A stretch of DNA of 64,000 nt from Phymatolithon calcareum (GCA_977006965.1 OZ345382.1:868001-932000); one strand, 5' to 3'. Counted from the first letter of the stretch, positions 11,636 to 22,217 are shown. Notes: generated by a model from the letters alone, not told the origin. Numbers and translations are program-made.

Positions 11636-12076
11636 AACGAAAAAACGCTCATTCAACAGCCGGGTCAAAACGATGTAGAGTCTGAGGAGGAACGCGGAGT
11701 GCTCAAGGAGCATGAATGTCCACATTGCGCTACGATTTTTTCTTCAGAAGGTCGCAAGAAGCAGCACTCTGAATCACGTGAGGATTCTTCTAAGAAAAAA
11801 GCTGACCTGGTGTCAAGGGCAATCTGTAAAGCATTAGAAATGATTCACACTCGTGTCATCCACATATCAGTAGCAGGAAGCGACTCAACTGTGAAAGATA
11901 TTGATGTATCTCAGGTTGATCTGTCTCCTCTTGCTCATGACTGGGCGAGAAGAAGTGAGTCTAAGTCCCCAATCGGCACAAAGTACATTCAAAAGTATCG
12001 GGAGGAGATTCAGTCCATGTTTCATTCTGGAAGCTTAGACAGTGCAAGAAAGATCAGCGCCGCCGGAATGCGATAA
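11636..12076 (+). pseudogene. Open frame with half zinc finger, probable element fragment
   Basis: A frame open from a stop at 11633-11635 to the stop at 12076 but with no ATG before the conserved part; the first in-frame ATG falls well inside. It encodes a C2H2-like half finger (CPHCATIFSSEGRKKQH) with no second His at the expected spacing, a Lys/Ser linker, a segment with YIQKYREEIQSMFHSGSLD, and SAAGMR at the end. The finger plus helical segment resembles DNA-binding parts of transposon proteins, but I cannot name the family. It is probably a decayed element gene; an unseen upstream exon is possible. Confidence 0.4.
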
Positions 12077-14042
12077 CAATTGCTTCACAACATAGTGGAA
12101 GATTCGACATACCAGCTCAGACGGATTTGACTCGAACTATTGTAGCGCCAGACTCAAAACAACTCGACGCCACATGAGTGAGAAAATTCCAAGAGAGGAG
12201 AGAGAAGAAAAGAGCGGGAGAGTCTAGACAGAAAAAGGAGGAAAGAAAGACAAGCCAACAAAAAACCACACTAGATACCAGACACCACACAGAGTAAGCG
12301 TGTAGACTACCCCCGAAGCACAGCCCATAGCCTTGCGGGAACACAAGCGGTCGTAGTGATCAACCATGAGCGCGAGGCTACGCCGTGTAATGCCAGGAAA
12401 GCTCCTCGAGGTGCAAATGAGAGTAGACTTCGGCTTGTACCGGAAAGAAACCGCGCCGCCCACGGAGCACACTCCACAACGTTACGGGAACACAGGTACA
12501 CACGGAGATCAGGGTACGCTGTGTGGGGTTGGGCCAGTCTCGACACTAGCAGAGCACGCGTCGCAGTGACGCGCGATGAAGAACAGCGAAACAAAAAGAG
12601 CGGAAAAAGAATGTAGGAATATGCGAGGACGGTGGATCCAAGTAGCAGAGATAAGCGCGACTTGCCAGAAGAGGAGTCGGTGTTCGGCTGGAGGACACTC
12701 GACAGCCTTGTGGGAACTCCAGCGGTCGTGCAGTTCGGACACGAGCGCGAGCCTTCGCCTTGGTGAGCATTGATAAGTTCGGCGATAATATCTCCGATGT
12801 CGCAGTCATCTTGGTGCGGACGGACGGCGACGGCGTCCTTGATACGGCGACCTTGGCTGGGTCGGCAACTTTGGAACGGACGCACGAAAAGGGAAACTTG
12901 TACGCGAAGCGGTTGCGGACAAGAAGGGTGGGAAGAACTCGAACTCCGCGCCGTCGAAGGGACGTGCTGTCGAAGTTGAGCGTGCGACGATCCGAGCAGT
13001 TGAGTCGATAGCCGAAGAACTCCCCGCCTTTGCTCAAAGGAGTGAACTAACAACCTAGGAAAAAGCGACCGCCTTGGGACAGCGACATAACAGCGGGCGC
13101 GACAACTATATCCGCAATGTGTCAACAGGAAGAGAACGACAATAATCCATGTCTGCGAATGAAACGGGAGAGATGCGACAGTGTATGCATGCTGACAAAG
13201 TATGCTAGCACTCAGGTTAGTAGCACAACGGACAATTGCTGACAATCAGTGATTATCAGAGACACCTACCGACACTTAGCGATAACGGACACTTATGAAC
13301 ACTTAGCGAACACACCGTTCAATAGCCTTAGCATAGTACATAAGTCCAGAGACGCTCCTACAGAGATAGATAGCTAAGTCAAGTTTACCGTGTCAGTACA
13401 CTCTACCATCCATCGATCGAGGTCCCTCATCTGGGTTCTGAACCCAGAGATTAACCGAACAGGACTATTCTGGGAGCGCCCCAGAATATCTTCGACTCGC
13501 ATTCTCCTCGTCTCCACATCACACGTCGTGAGCGTCATAGATTCCGGATACAAGAATTGCGAGAGCACCCATCATCATCACAGCTCGTTGTATCCACGGA
13601 TACCAATTTCGGTGAAGCCAAGGTACACAATTCCGGACACTTACCTAGTCGCGATCCAAGAATTTCTGTGATTGGAAAACTCTGCCAGCAGACGGCCTCA
13701 AACGCTGGAGAGCAATATTCTAATACGACGATGGTTCATACCCGATGGACTTCCCTCCTGAGAAAAGGATAAGAGGGAAGATCAGCATGCTCAAACAAAT
13801 GCACAAGAAGAAGTCGTATCCTTCTTCAGAGATAGAGTCCGAGTTACTCTTATCTGCATTGGATACGCTACTCTCGAGCAATATGTCCATCTCAGCAGAC
13901 GGACTTGCGAAAATGTCTTCATATTTCTCATCCGGAGCACATTTTGCTCCTAGGAATACTTCTAAAATCGGCCAGAGAGCTGCATAGCAGAATGAATAAT
14001 CCCTTCAATAGTATCATAACATTCAACAAAAATCCAAGGACC
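12077..14042. other. Probable body of a decayed retroelement, no intact gene
   Basis: GC-richer DNA with long overlapping frames on both strands and no recognisable reverse transcriptase, integrase or protease motif. An internal direct repeat is visible: AGCCTTGCGGGAACACAAGCGG at about 12330 resembles AGCCTTGTGGGAACTCCAGCGG at about 12702, each followed by GAGCGCGAG. The position upstream of a polypurine tract and LTR start suggests retroelement origin, which is inference. Confidence 0.35.
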
Positions 14043-14480
14043 TGTTGAGGATACACATCCATGATATACATACTAATCGCGCAAAGAAAGGTTCTAAATT
14101 CGATTCCGGCTGAGAACACCACATTACAAGGCAAATTCTCGAATCACAAGGACAAGTATAACAGGACCGCCACGTTTACAATACAAAGTCAAGCAACAAC
14201 ACAATACACAGTTCAAAGTCAGTCACAAACCTCAAGCAAAATATGCAACGAAAACAACGGTGCTCAAGATTCTCAGTGCAAAAAACTTCTCCCAAGAAAT
14301 TAGTCTTCCTCATTCATCAGGGGTGCGGGGGAGTGTTGAAGATACACATCGCTTCGCTCATTTCTCCTCTCTTTCTACACCCCTGATTTCTTCGATAAGA
14401 CATTTGTTAGGATATACATACTTGTTGAGGATACACATCCTTGATATACTGTACATCACATCTTTAGACTAGTCGTCCTA
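14043..14480 (+). mobile_element. LTR-retrotransposon remnant: PPT and repeated LTR starts
   Basis: The word TGTTGAGGATACACATCC occurs at 14043 and 14423, with a variant TGTTGAAGATACACATCG at 14334. The 14334 copy is directly preceded by a purine-rich tract (GGGGTGCGGGGGAG, about 14320-14333). A polypurine tract abutting TGTTGA is the classical 3' junction of Ty1/copia elements. No complete LTR pair or pol gene can be assembled, so this is a nested or truncated remnant. Confidence 0.6.
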
Positions 14481-14570
14481 TCATATTGTCTCTACAAAAC
14501 GTCCGTGTACTGTAATAATGTACTGTAATGAAATAGTTATTTTTACTTATTTCTATAATGGCAAGGTCTG

Positions 14571-14969
14571 CTAACAGAGGGACCTTCTTGAGAATTCGAT
14601 TTTTGCGTCCGCACTACCAGTCTGGAAAAGTCCTCAAATCCAGTCCGAAATATTTTCACTGGTAATGAGGACGCGGCATAGGTTCGGCGTGGCTGATGTG
14701 CTCATCTATGGGACATTTTTTCTCATAACGATTTTAGTTTTCGGAAGTGGAATTGCTTTTCAACCAAACTTTTCGTGATGTTTCAAGTTTTTGCTCAAAA
14801 GTGTGCGAAAACATCTGAAGCGAAAGTTTGCAAATCAACACTCAGCCACTGAAAACCTATGCCGCGTCCTGGTAACCAGTCCACGAAATAATGACTGGTA
14901 ATAAGGACTTTTTTGACTGGGTCTATGCCGCGATTTTGATGAATTCTCAAGAAGGCCCCTCTAACAGTG
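14571..14969. mobile_element. Foldback / MITE-like element with long terminal inverted repeats
   Basis: The left arm (about 14576-14705) and the reverse complement of the right arm (about 14833-14966) align over about 130 bases. Both begin AGAGGG(A/G)CCTTCTTGAGAATTC and both contain AGGACGCGGCATAGGTT and GTGGCTGA. The spacer is about 125 bases without an open frame. The size of about 400 bases, the lack of coding capacity and the long imperfect arms fit a non-autonomous DNA transposon. The exact ends and target-site duplication are not clear. Confidence 0.75.
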
Positions 14970-15154
14970 CCTCTTTTCAAATGGTCGCTACAGTTATAAA
15001 CGATTTTTAGAATAAAATGGAGTTCATGGGCGAGGAGAGAACGTCGAGAGCTTTCGATTCATGTCCTATAGATATTTTTCCACAAAGAAGAAGATATTTC
15101 TCTATGCAAAATCTTCCTCAAAATCATCGCCGCAGCGAAAAAGGTGTATTCTCT

Positions 15155-15345
15155 CACGAAGTCGCTGTTGAAACTGCATTTCGTGAATTGTTGGTACCGT
15201 TTATTGATTTGCACTCCTGTGGTGTTCTGTAGGGTCGAGCACAGCCAGCCAAACGACTCGGTATTCAGTGGAGCGCTATGGACCGCATAATGATGGTATC
15301 GGGTACATGTGTACTAATGTACAATTGTACCCCTGTGCAGTCGAG
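15155..15345 (+). repeat. Dispersed repeat, copy B
   Basis: Diverged copy of the repeat at 5790-6000, sharing GAATTGTTGGTACCGT, CCAAACGACTCGGTAT and GTACCCCTGTGCAGT. It also contains the small inverted pair GTACATGTGTACTAATGTAC. It abuts the 3' end of the hAT-like frame, so the transposase may have been truncated by, or inserted beside, this repeat. Confidence 0.75.
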
Positions 15346-16750
15346 AAGTCGAAGAGTCAATTGAAATATAGCGGGTACCAAGCTTACATCGATAAAACGG
15401 TGTCGATGAGTTGTCCTTATTCACAGAAATCGTTTCTATGAGTGCATCGAGCGCCAGACGGCAGTCTGACAAAGTAGCACCGCGCCTTTGCAACTCCAGA
15501 GTGACTGTATTGATTTCCTTAAGCTGACTTGTGTACTTGGCAGTGCGATTTTTGAACACGGAGCTGCGCTCAATTGTGACACTAGCACCCTCAGTATCAG
15601 CAACCTGAATCAACTCACCGTAAATACGGCCAAATCTCTCCAACATAGAATACTTTCCAGACCAACGCGTAGCATTGTGCAAAATTGGGCTTAGTGCGGT
15701 AAGATTACGGAGAATAGCTCAGTTTGTTATACGAGTACGGCATTGCGTCATAGTTTGGTGAACAGACTCAAGTGTCTTAGAAAGTAATAAGTCACTTTTG
15801 ACCATTGCATTAACTTCAAGGTTGAGCTTGTGGTTAGTGCAACCGACGTGAGGAATCTCTAACAACCTCGCAATACATTTGTTCAGGTTGCAGTTGTCGG
15901 CCAACTGAAATATTGCCCACTCATGAACGTTAACACCATAAAAGTTGAACACATCTTCAAATTGACGTATGTGTGTTTTTGCACCAAACTCAGTTGTTTC
16001 CTCATCACTTCTTTCTTCTTCATCCTCATCATCGCATACATTCGCCATCGGGCTTAGTGAAATCAACGGCATCGCCAGCTCCTTTTTGTAGCTCAAAACT
16101 CCATTCACCATTATTTTGACTCTTCGCATGTATACTGCGAAAACGCCGAGGTAGTGCGTACCTTTACTAGTCCAACCATCGTGCATAATGGCCCCAACAG
16201 TACCAACAAGCTCGTTCTTGATACTGCCCTCGACTAATTCCACGAGCTTGAAAATAGTCTCCTTAAACACTTCTGCGCAGATACGATCATTATGCTTTGA
16301 AAAGTTTCGCACCGTAGCGTTCTCAACATAGTTAACAGGCAAAGATAAAGACGTTATGAGTTCAATGTATCCAAACATGGCTTTCTCTCTGGGCGATGCA
16401 GACAGAGATAAACGTCCTTGTAAACCTGAAAAAGAAGAATTGTTATTATGTCGTCGATCCTGTACTGCGTCATGATACACCGCCAGTAAATGATCTTCGT
16501 CTCCACTTGACACGCATGACGTCAGGTGTCTGTACCCGTTGGTGTATCCCCGACCTTTCTCGAAAGTAATCACACCCCCAACCTTGCAATTAGTAGCCTT
16601 CGGACATTCGAAGATGCAGTGCACCACATTCCGGCGAATCGCGCCACTGTGTCGCGACAATACATCTTTTGTAGTCTCGCCTTTTTTCGTCATCAGCAGC
16701 TCAACGACTTCTTTGGGCATCGGCTTTCTTCCTGTGCGTACAGACGCCAT
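15314..16750 (-). pseudogene. hAT-family transposase, truncated, with one in-frame stop
   Basis: An ATG at 16750 opens a frame of 343 codons to a TGA at 15719-15721; the same frame then continues about 135 more codons. Family hallmarks include a BED-like Cys/His N-terminus (about residues 45-80), MHDGWTSKGTHYLGVF around residue 189 and LADNCNLNKCIARLL around 285, corresponding to the first two acidic residues of the hAT RNase H fold. The segment NATRWSGKYSMLERF around 358, just past the stop, is typical of hAT proteins. The C-terminal dimerisation region is missing. The single stop and otherwise clean frame suggest recent inactivation, but the C-terminal loss makes it non-autonomous anyway. 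The lower-case remainder to 16849 is short and without a gene. Confidence 0.85.
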
Positions 16751-16849
16751 CACGAGTAGCGATAGTCCTTGTCAGAGGGACAGTGCACGATGAAATCACG
16801 CTTCACCGAGCAAGCTACCTTAGAAAAGATTGGCGAGTTGATAGCCTGC

Positions 16850-17106
16850 ATTTATGACATGGGCCACGTCACGCAGCGCTGTATCCACACGTGGACTGAA
16901 CGCCACGTCAGTACTGTAAACACTTGAATTGGTGCTCTACGTTTGTGACTATGATGGATTCGGCATAATACGTACCGAGATGGTACAGTATAAATTAGAG
17001 AGTGCATGACATGCACTACATTGTGTCCGCTCAACACAGTCAAACATTTTGCAATTCGTATTGCAAGTAGGCGGGTTTTTTGCAGTCCCACTCCAGTACA
17101 AGTAGA
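16850..17106. other. Short spacer, nothing recognised
   Basis: Contains CAGTATA-type words also found elsewhere in the window but no supported gene. Confidence 0.4.
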
Positions 17107-17137
17107 TTGCAGTATACTGCAAGTCCAGTATACTGGA
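17107..17137. repeat. Two adjacent perfect palindromes
   Basis: TTGCAGTATACTGCAA (17107-17122) and TCCAGTATACTGGA (17124-17137) are each exactly self-complementary and share the core CAGTATACTG. They lie about a dozen bases before the left boundary of duplication copy B. Confidence 0.85.
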
Positions 17138-17149
17138 TAGGACCCCTGT

Positions 17150-19700
17150 CTGCCAGTGTCCACCTTTCTCGGAAACAAAAAGCAGATGAGATATAAGCGG
17201 TGAAGAGGACACTGCTGAAGAAGCATCTCTGTTTGTGCAAGGTGCAGAATGCGATGATGAAGTCTTCTACAATAAATGCATCCTTTGCTTTCTCTCTCCC
17301 GGTCATCTATTCTGCCGCACAACTATCGTTTCAAGCTTAAAACAAGTCCTGTTCGTCTACAAGCTCCTGAGCTCTACAGGCCCTGGTAATTCTGCGCTTG
17401 TCCATATTTTCATTCTGCACAAAGCAGTTCGTATTGAGTAGGCGTGGGACTTCGTGACATCCGTACTGACTTGTGGCTGTACGTTCGGACTTATCACTCG
17501 ATAGGGCCAAAGAACTTTTCGGCTTCGTTCAAAAAACCCATGCTCTCTACTATAATCCAAAGTTATTTGTAGCGTCGGAGGTCATCTAGCACTGCGAAGG
17601 AGAGTAGGTCGGTGACGTTCCGAGAGGCAAAAAAACTTCAGGGTATTTTATTTTCGCCTGGACACACATCCTCCTGAAGACTATAAAGCATATGAGCATG
17701 TTAAACAGACGCCAAGCCCTATTTGCATGTAGAGAGGAACCGAATTGCGTTCCGTGTCTGAGGTGGACGACAGTGCGATCTATTGAAACCGCACTTTGAT
17801 CGTTCCTTTTTTGTGCAGGCTCTTCTTCTGTGCATTGGAGCGCCACTTCCCGAGCTGCTGTAGTCTACTGAGACATTCTCTTGTTGGCTGTTTGTTCCAT
17901 AAAAATAATATTTTCGGAACAGCAGCAATAGATATAGACCTGTCAAACTCGGAGACAAAATTCGCTTCAGAGCTCCAGGTTCAGGCAGTACCCTGTTGCT
18001 CTGCAAATTGCACCAGTGCTCTATGAGGCCTATAGATGGCAGTGACTTTAAGCTGAGTCGCAACGACGAGCATGTGAATTTCACTATGAACGACAAGAGC
18101 TGCAAAAGAACACTTCCAACACAACTAGCAGCTCGCCTGGAATCGAGCAATAGGCACAGGTAGTGCCTCTCCCGCGTTGTGGTAGTAGTTGAGCTTGCTC
18201 TGCTTTGCAACCCTGGGTTGGAAAAGATGTCCGAACTACACTAGACGCCCGCTGTTGCAGACACCAGTCTTGTAGACAAATTGCCACGAATGTGTCCTCA
18301 AGTAGTCATCAAGTCTCGGTTTTTCGCTTCCTTCCAGATCATTCCCTCGACTATTACAGGTCGCTCTAAGACACAAGATGGTTTATTTTCTGATTGGATG
18401 GAACCACACGATGTCAGAGAGTGGTCGTGGACTACAATGACCGCACTCTCAACCATTTGCCAGAAGTCGCATTGCTGCAGAGCTGACCGGAAAACCTATA
18501 AATTCAGCACAAAAAGCACCTAACTGCAAAGTGTGCACTGCTCCAGGGAATATTGCTGACGTTGAGACGACTATAAATGACCATGCCCTCCTGACTCCAA
18601 CTTCATGTAAAAACAAAATGACCACCCTCACTAGACGAAGGTCTTTGATAGCAAAACACGCCACCTGCTGTGTCGGAGCCCTGAACGAAGTTTGCGCCAA
18701 GGTCGACATCGGACCTATAGTGAGGGTGGTTCTTATCTTGACAAACCTCTCCATTGCTACCACTTATGAGTCGCTCAATGTCCACTTCTCCATCATGTAT
18801 GCTAGACGTCTTACGTCCCCCATGCGGGTCAGCATTGTGCAGAATTGTCAATATCCATAGTCGGCGTAGGCTTACGTTGAATACCTTACTAGTCAGAAAT
18901 GTGACTGCTGGAGATGATGTTGTGTACAGAAGAATAAAGGAGAGATTAAATGAGTGCACAATGGGTAACTTTACCAATGAGTCAACGTTGTCATCACGGA
19001 GCGCACTTCCTAATCACCGTCGTCTGTCCATTACGTTACGTATATGCATGCTACCGCGTACCCACCGTGCAGGAAGCATTCCTATCTGCACACTCGTACG
19101 TAATACACCATTCACATTTCTACCCCGCTCCAACAGACCCCAGCCCATGACAACGGAGGTCAATCACCCTCTGCACCCTCCAAGCCGCAAACGCGCACAA
19201 AGCGTACAGCGGAAACGAAGAGACCGCCAGAATCCCCAATCCCACATCCGGCAAGAACGGAGTGGCCCCCGTGAGCGCGCAAAGCGCACCCGCGAGCGGC
19301 AAAACGGCCTTCAAAGCCACTTTCGACTTGGGCACCGAAAGCGCGTAAGCCGTCGCACCCAATAGCACAAGTCCGCATTCCGCTACAACAGCCGGCCTTG
19401 TCTTGCTTGCAACGTCCAATCCAGCCTTGCCGCAATCCCCAAACGGCCAGCATATCATCAATGACCCCTTCGGATGCGACAACAAATCCAGTATCCAATG
19501 CGACATCACAGCAGTCATGTAAGCCCCTCGCGCCCTCCTTGAGAATACCACGCCGCACATGAACACCAGTACCAAAGTTGGAAACAACGCGTGCGAATAC
19601 GGCGCATACATGTCGGCAAATCCGTACAAGGTGTCGCGCGGATGGGGAAGCGACGTCATATGCTCGATGCCCAGCAAGTAAAGCGGGAAGAAAATCAGGT
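17150..19700 (+). repeat. Large direct segmental duplication, copy B
   Basis: Direct-orientation partner of 7975-10935. The first 1.4 kb is nearly identical to copy A; the remainder, including the hydrolase gene, is more diverged. This copy lacks the AT-rich insertion and holds the intact hydrolase gene, so it is the better candidate for the ancestral locus of that part. A 163-codon minus-strand frame at 17719-18210 and a plus frame at 18531-18860 show no family resemblance and are not called. Confidence 0.9.
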
Positions 19701-19797
19701 CCTGCAACTGCGCAAAGAGGAAGAGGACTGGCAGCGAGCAGAAGGGTCCTACCGTCGCCTTCGCCAGTAGCGCGGCGCCAAAGTGGCCGGTCAGCAT
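19120..19797 (-). CDS. YdjM/DUF457-type membrane-bound putative metal-dependent hydrolase
   Basis: A 225-residue intact frame starting at ATG 19797. Motifs fit the YdjM-like membrane hydrolase family (PF04307 type): an N-terminal His (residue 5), an Asp in FAQLQDLIFFPL (33), YSHAL (His69) and the paired motif SHWILDLLSH with His100, Asp104 and His108. Several hydrophobic segments (about 20-43, 70-85, 130-150, 155-175 and 180-210) predict a polytopic membrane protein. The substrate is unknown in this family. A decayed duplicate at 10490-10935 has lost His100. Its promoter would lie in the short gap before the FKBP gene, which is on the same strand 111 bases away. The assignment rests on motif spacing, so it is moderate. 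Confidence 0.6.
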   Translation of the reverse strand: MLTGHFGAALLAKATVGPFCSLPVLFLFAQLQDLIFFPLYLLGIEHMTSLPHPRDTLYGFADMYAPYSHALFPTLVLVFMCGVVFSRRARGAYMTAVMSHWILDLLSHPKGSLMICWPFGDCGKAGLDVASKTRPAVVAECGLVLLGATAYALSVPKSKVALKAVLPLAGALCALTGATPFLPDVGLGILAVSSFPLYALCAFAAWRVQRVIDLRCHGLGSVGAG

Positions 19798-19908
19798 TGC
19801 GCCGGGGATTGCAAAACGAGCGCTGCAGGGACCGGCACGGGGGCTGAGGAATGTGGAAGATAAATTTTATGATAAATTGGTGTCACTCACACAGCGCAGA
19901 TTGTCCGT

Positions 19909-20628
19909 TCACGACGCCACCGCGGCCAGAACGGACACCGTGAACAATAGCGTTTCGCCCGTGCGTCCGTCGATGGGCTTAGCGCCGTATGCAAACGCGG
20001 GCGGGATGGAAATTACGCGTGTGCCGCCGGCCTTCATGCCGCGCACGCCGTCGTCGAAGCCGGGAACTACCTGACGTTTGCCAACTGTGAAGCGGAAGTT
20101 GTCGTTTCGTTCGAATTCCTTCGCGTCCGACGCGAAGGTTGCGATGTAGGAGACGAGTACTTCCATTCCATATTGCACCTCGTTCCCATCGCCTTCTTTC
20201 TTCTCCTCCCATGTCGGTTTCTTCTCCGTCTCCTCAGACCCGGCGGCGGCGGGGTGTGTGGACGCGAAGCGTGCGGCACGACGCGCCACTTTCGCACGTG
20301 CCGTCTGCTCGTACAGTACGGCGCCGCCATTCGGCATGCATTCAGGACTCATGAGGCGTTTTTGTAACCGTGCGTGAGATTCTCGTGGATGCTTGCAGCG
20401 GTCACAGGTCATGGGACGGCCGACTACGCCGGTATCGAGCATGCGGGAGGCGTACTGCGGATCGGAAGATTGCGTTTCGAGGACGCGGAAGGTCTCGGTG
20501 TCGTCGTAGAATGTGCAGGGGCAGCCGGTGGCCTCGCAGGCATTGCCCTGCGTCAGGTCGTGGAGGAGCCAGTAGAGGTCGCTCAGGAAGGTCAGCAGAG
20601 CTGTCCATAGGTCGTGGAGAATACGCAT
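19909..20628 (-). CDS. FKBP-type peptidyl-prolyl isomerase with Cys-rich N-terminal extension
   Basis: A 239-residue frame from ATG 20628. Residues about 152-239 form an FKBP domain: EVLVSYIATF, FRFTVGKRQVVPGFDDGVRGM and IPPAFAYG are the usual strand and active-site landmarks. The Trp at the base of the FKBP pocket (PGW or KGW in most members) is Phe191 here. The N-terminus has an amphipathic or weakly hydrophobic stretch (5-25) and Cys clusters (C31, C36, C38, C75, C78) that could bind zinc; residues 103-150 are a charged linker. It acts as a prolyl isomerase or folding helper, location uncertain. The region around 20640-20780 has no in-frame upstream ATG that improves the model. Confidence 0.8.
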   Translation of the reverse strand: MRILHDLWTALLTFLSDLYWLLHDLTQGNACEATGCPCTFYDDTETFRVLETQSSDPQYASRMLDTGVVGRPMTCDRCKHPRESHARLQKRLMSPECMPNGGAVLYEQTARAKVARRAARFASTHPAAAGSEETEKKPTWEEKKEGDGNEVQYGMEVLVSYIATFASDAKEFERNDNFRFTVGKRQVVPGFDDGVRGMKAGGTRVISIPPAFAYGAKPIDGRTGETLLFTVSVLAAVAS

Positions 20629-21628
20629 CGTGATGCACTGGGGCGCGGCGCAGGGGAGGTGCCAAAGAGGTGAGGGAAGGGAGAATGGGGAGGAAGGAAT
20701 TGGAGTGAGGGTTCATTGCGTCATGCTGGGTTTGGATGCGCGAGATTGCGCAATCTGTTGCAATCTGTCCACGTGGCACGGCGCGGGAGCGCTGTAATGA
20801 ATTGGAAGTGTAATGGTGGATTCAGCAAGAAGGCGTTCTGAGAATAAATCATTTATTCATGATGATGTATGACATCGTGTATGGAATTTTGATAGTAAAT
20901 TTGGGATGACATCATGTTGTTCGTGCAGCAATGACTGCAGTGCGCTATATGCAGCCTTCTTTGTGCACTCATGCCGCATTTCTGTAGGCTTCTGAGAGTA
21001 TTGTCGAGTGACTGTAATGCTGTGGGCGAGCTAGGTCTATGAAAAAGTGCGGTATTGGTGCTGTCGGAGGCCAAGTGGAGGACTGGCTGGTGCTCGAAAG
21101 GGAAGCAATTCACCTTGATTTCTATCCGTTCAGGCATCTTTTCAAGTATTCGACACGCATTAACGCAGACTCAACCGTCACTGCCCGAAAACTCGTCAGA
21201 TGCCTGCAAACGGTCACCCACACTAGTGCCTTCTTCACACCCGTCCAATCAGAAATGCGATAGATTTCATAATGGTATTTCGACTATGCACAGTGCGCTA
21301 ATTGTTACCTATCGTAGCACTGTACACGCAAACGGCGCGAATACAGCAGACTGCGCCCGAAGGCCAAAACACGCAGAACACGCTGTCGTCGAGTTAACTC
21401 GTACGGAACACAAACACCAACTTACTTTCATCGGACCGTCATTCATTTATTCATTCATTCACTCCGCGTATCACTCTCGCGCAGGAAACAACCGCTACTA
21501 CTTCTGCGCCCTTGTTCGTCTTTGTCTCCCCGCTTACCCAGAACGTGCCGGAAAAGTAAAGTTTACGTGAATCGCAGCAAGCAGTACAGCTCAAGACAAA
21601 TCGCGTGTGCGAGGAAACGCGAGCCGAA
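20629..21628. other. Intergenic, divergent promoter region
   Basis: About 1 kb between the FKBP gene (minus) and the CBM48/CaaX gene (plus). It should hold both promoters. ATTC-type short tandem repeats lie near 21440-21465. No gene is recognised. Confidence 0.5.
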
Positions 21629-22217
21629 ATGGACCACGAATTGGATGGACCGCGCATGCCCGCCGTTGGAGGCTCCGCCGCACGTCCGAAAAGCCCTGTC
21701 GTGCACGGCACTTACGAAAAGGCCGATTCGGACGATGAGGAGGTCATGGTGAAGACCGAATTCGTGTGGGCGGACGGTGCCACCGACGATGTCAAGCTCT
21801 CCGGCGCCTGGAATGGGTGGATGCCAGTTCAGATGTACCACGAAGGCGGTATGTTTTCCCCCTTTCCTTCTCCATTCGTCGTACGCTTCCATTGAATTTG
21901 GTGCTAACTATCGCTGGTCCTCTCCATTCGACATTCATGTTTGAATTTGTGTGTGTGCGCGCGCAGGCGGAATGTGGAGTGTGGTGACACCCGTGCCGGC
22001 CGGGACGCACGAATTCAAGTTTGTCGTTGACGGGGAATGGAAACATTCCACCCGTCATCCCACCGTAGGTGAGGATGAGGAAACCATGAATAACATCCGT
22101 GTTATTCGTGGACCGCCGAAGAATAAGCAGAATTCAGCTCGTCTTTCCGAGCAACGTAATAAGGATGCTGGACAGGCGCCGCCAAAGAAGAAGAGCGCAT
22201 GCTGTGTGGTCTCGTAA
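21629..22217 (+). CDS. Stand-alone AMPK-beta-type CBM48 protein with C-terminal CaaX box (2 exons)
   Basis: CDS join(21629..21848, 21967..22217), 156 residues; the intron (118 bases) starts GTATGT and ends CGCGCAG. Splicing restores HEGGGMWSVV, identical to its paralogues. Residues about 43-120 form a glycogen-binding CBM48: W64, K91, W98 and N115 match the four carbohydrate-contact residues of mammalian AMPK beta (W100, K126, W133, N150). There is no AMPK-beta C-terminal domain and no kinase. The tail is KKK-SACCVVS: C153-V-V-S is a CaaX prenylation signal, with Cys152 as a possible acylation site and a polybasic stretch before it. I infer a membrane-anchored glucan-binding protein. Paralogues lie at 31566-32051 and 36394-36699. 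The start is the first ATG; the frame is open upstream without another ATG. Confidence 0.85.

Noticed and set aside
12307-13245. 312-codon minus-strand frame
   Set aside because: Lies in GC-rich probable retroelement DNA with competing frames on both strands and no domain; not called as a gene.
17719-18210. 163-codon minus-strand frame conserved between the duplicate copies
   Set aside because: Conservation is explained by near-identical DNA; the frame is shorter in copy A (8547-8912) and has no motif.
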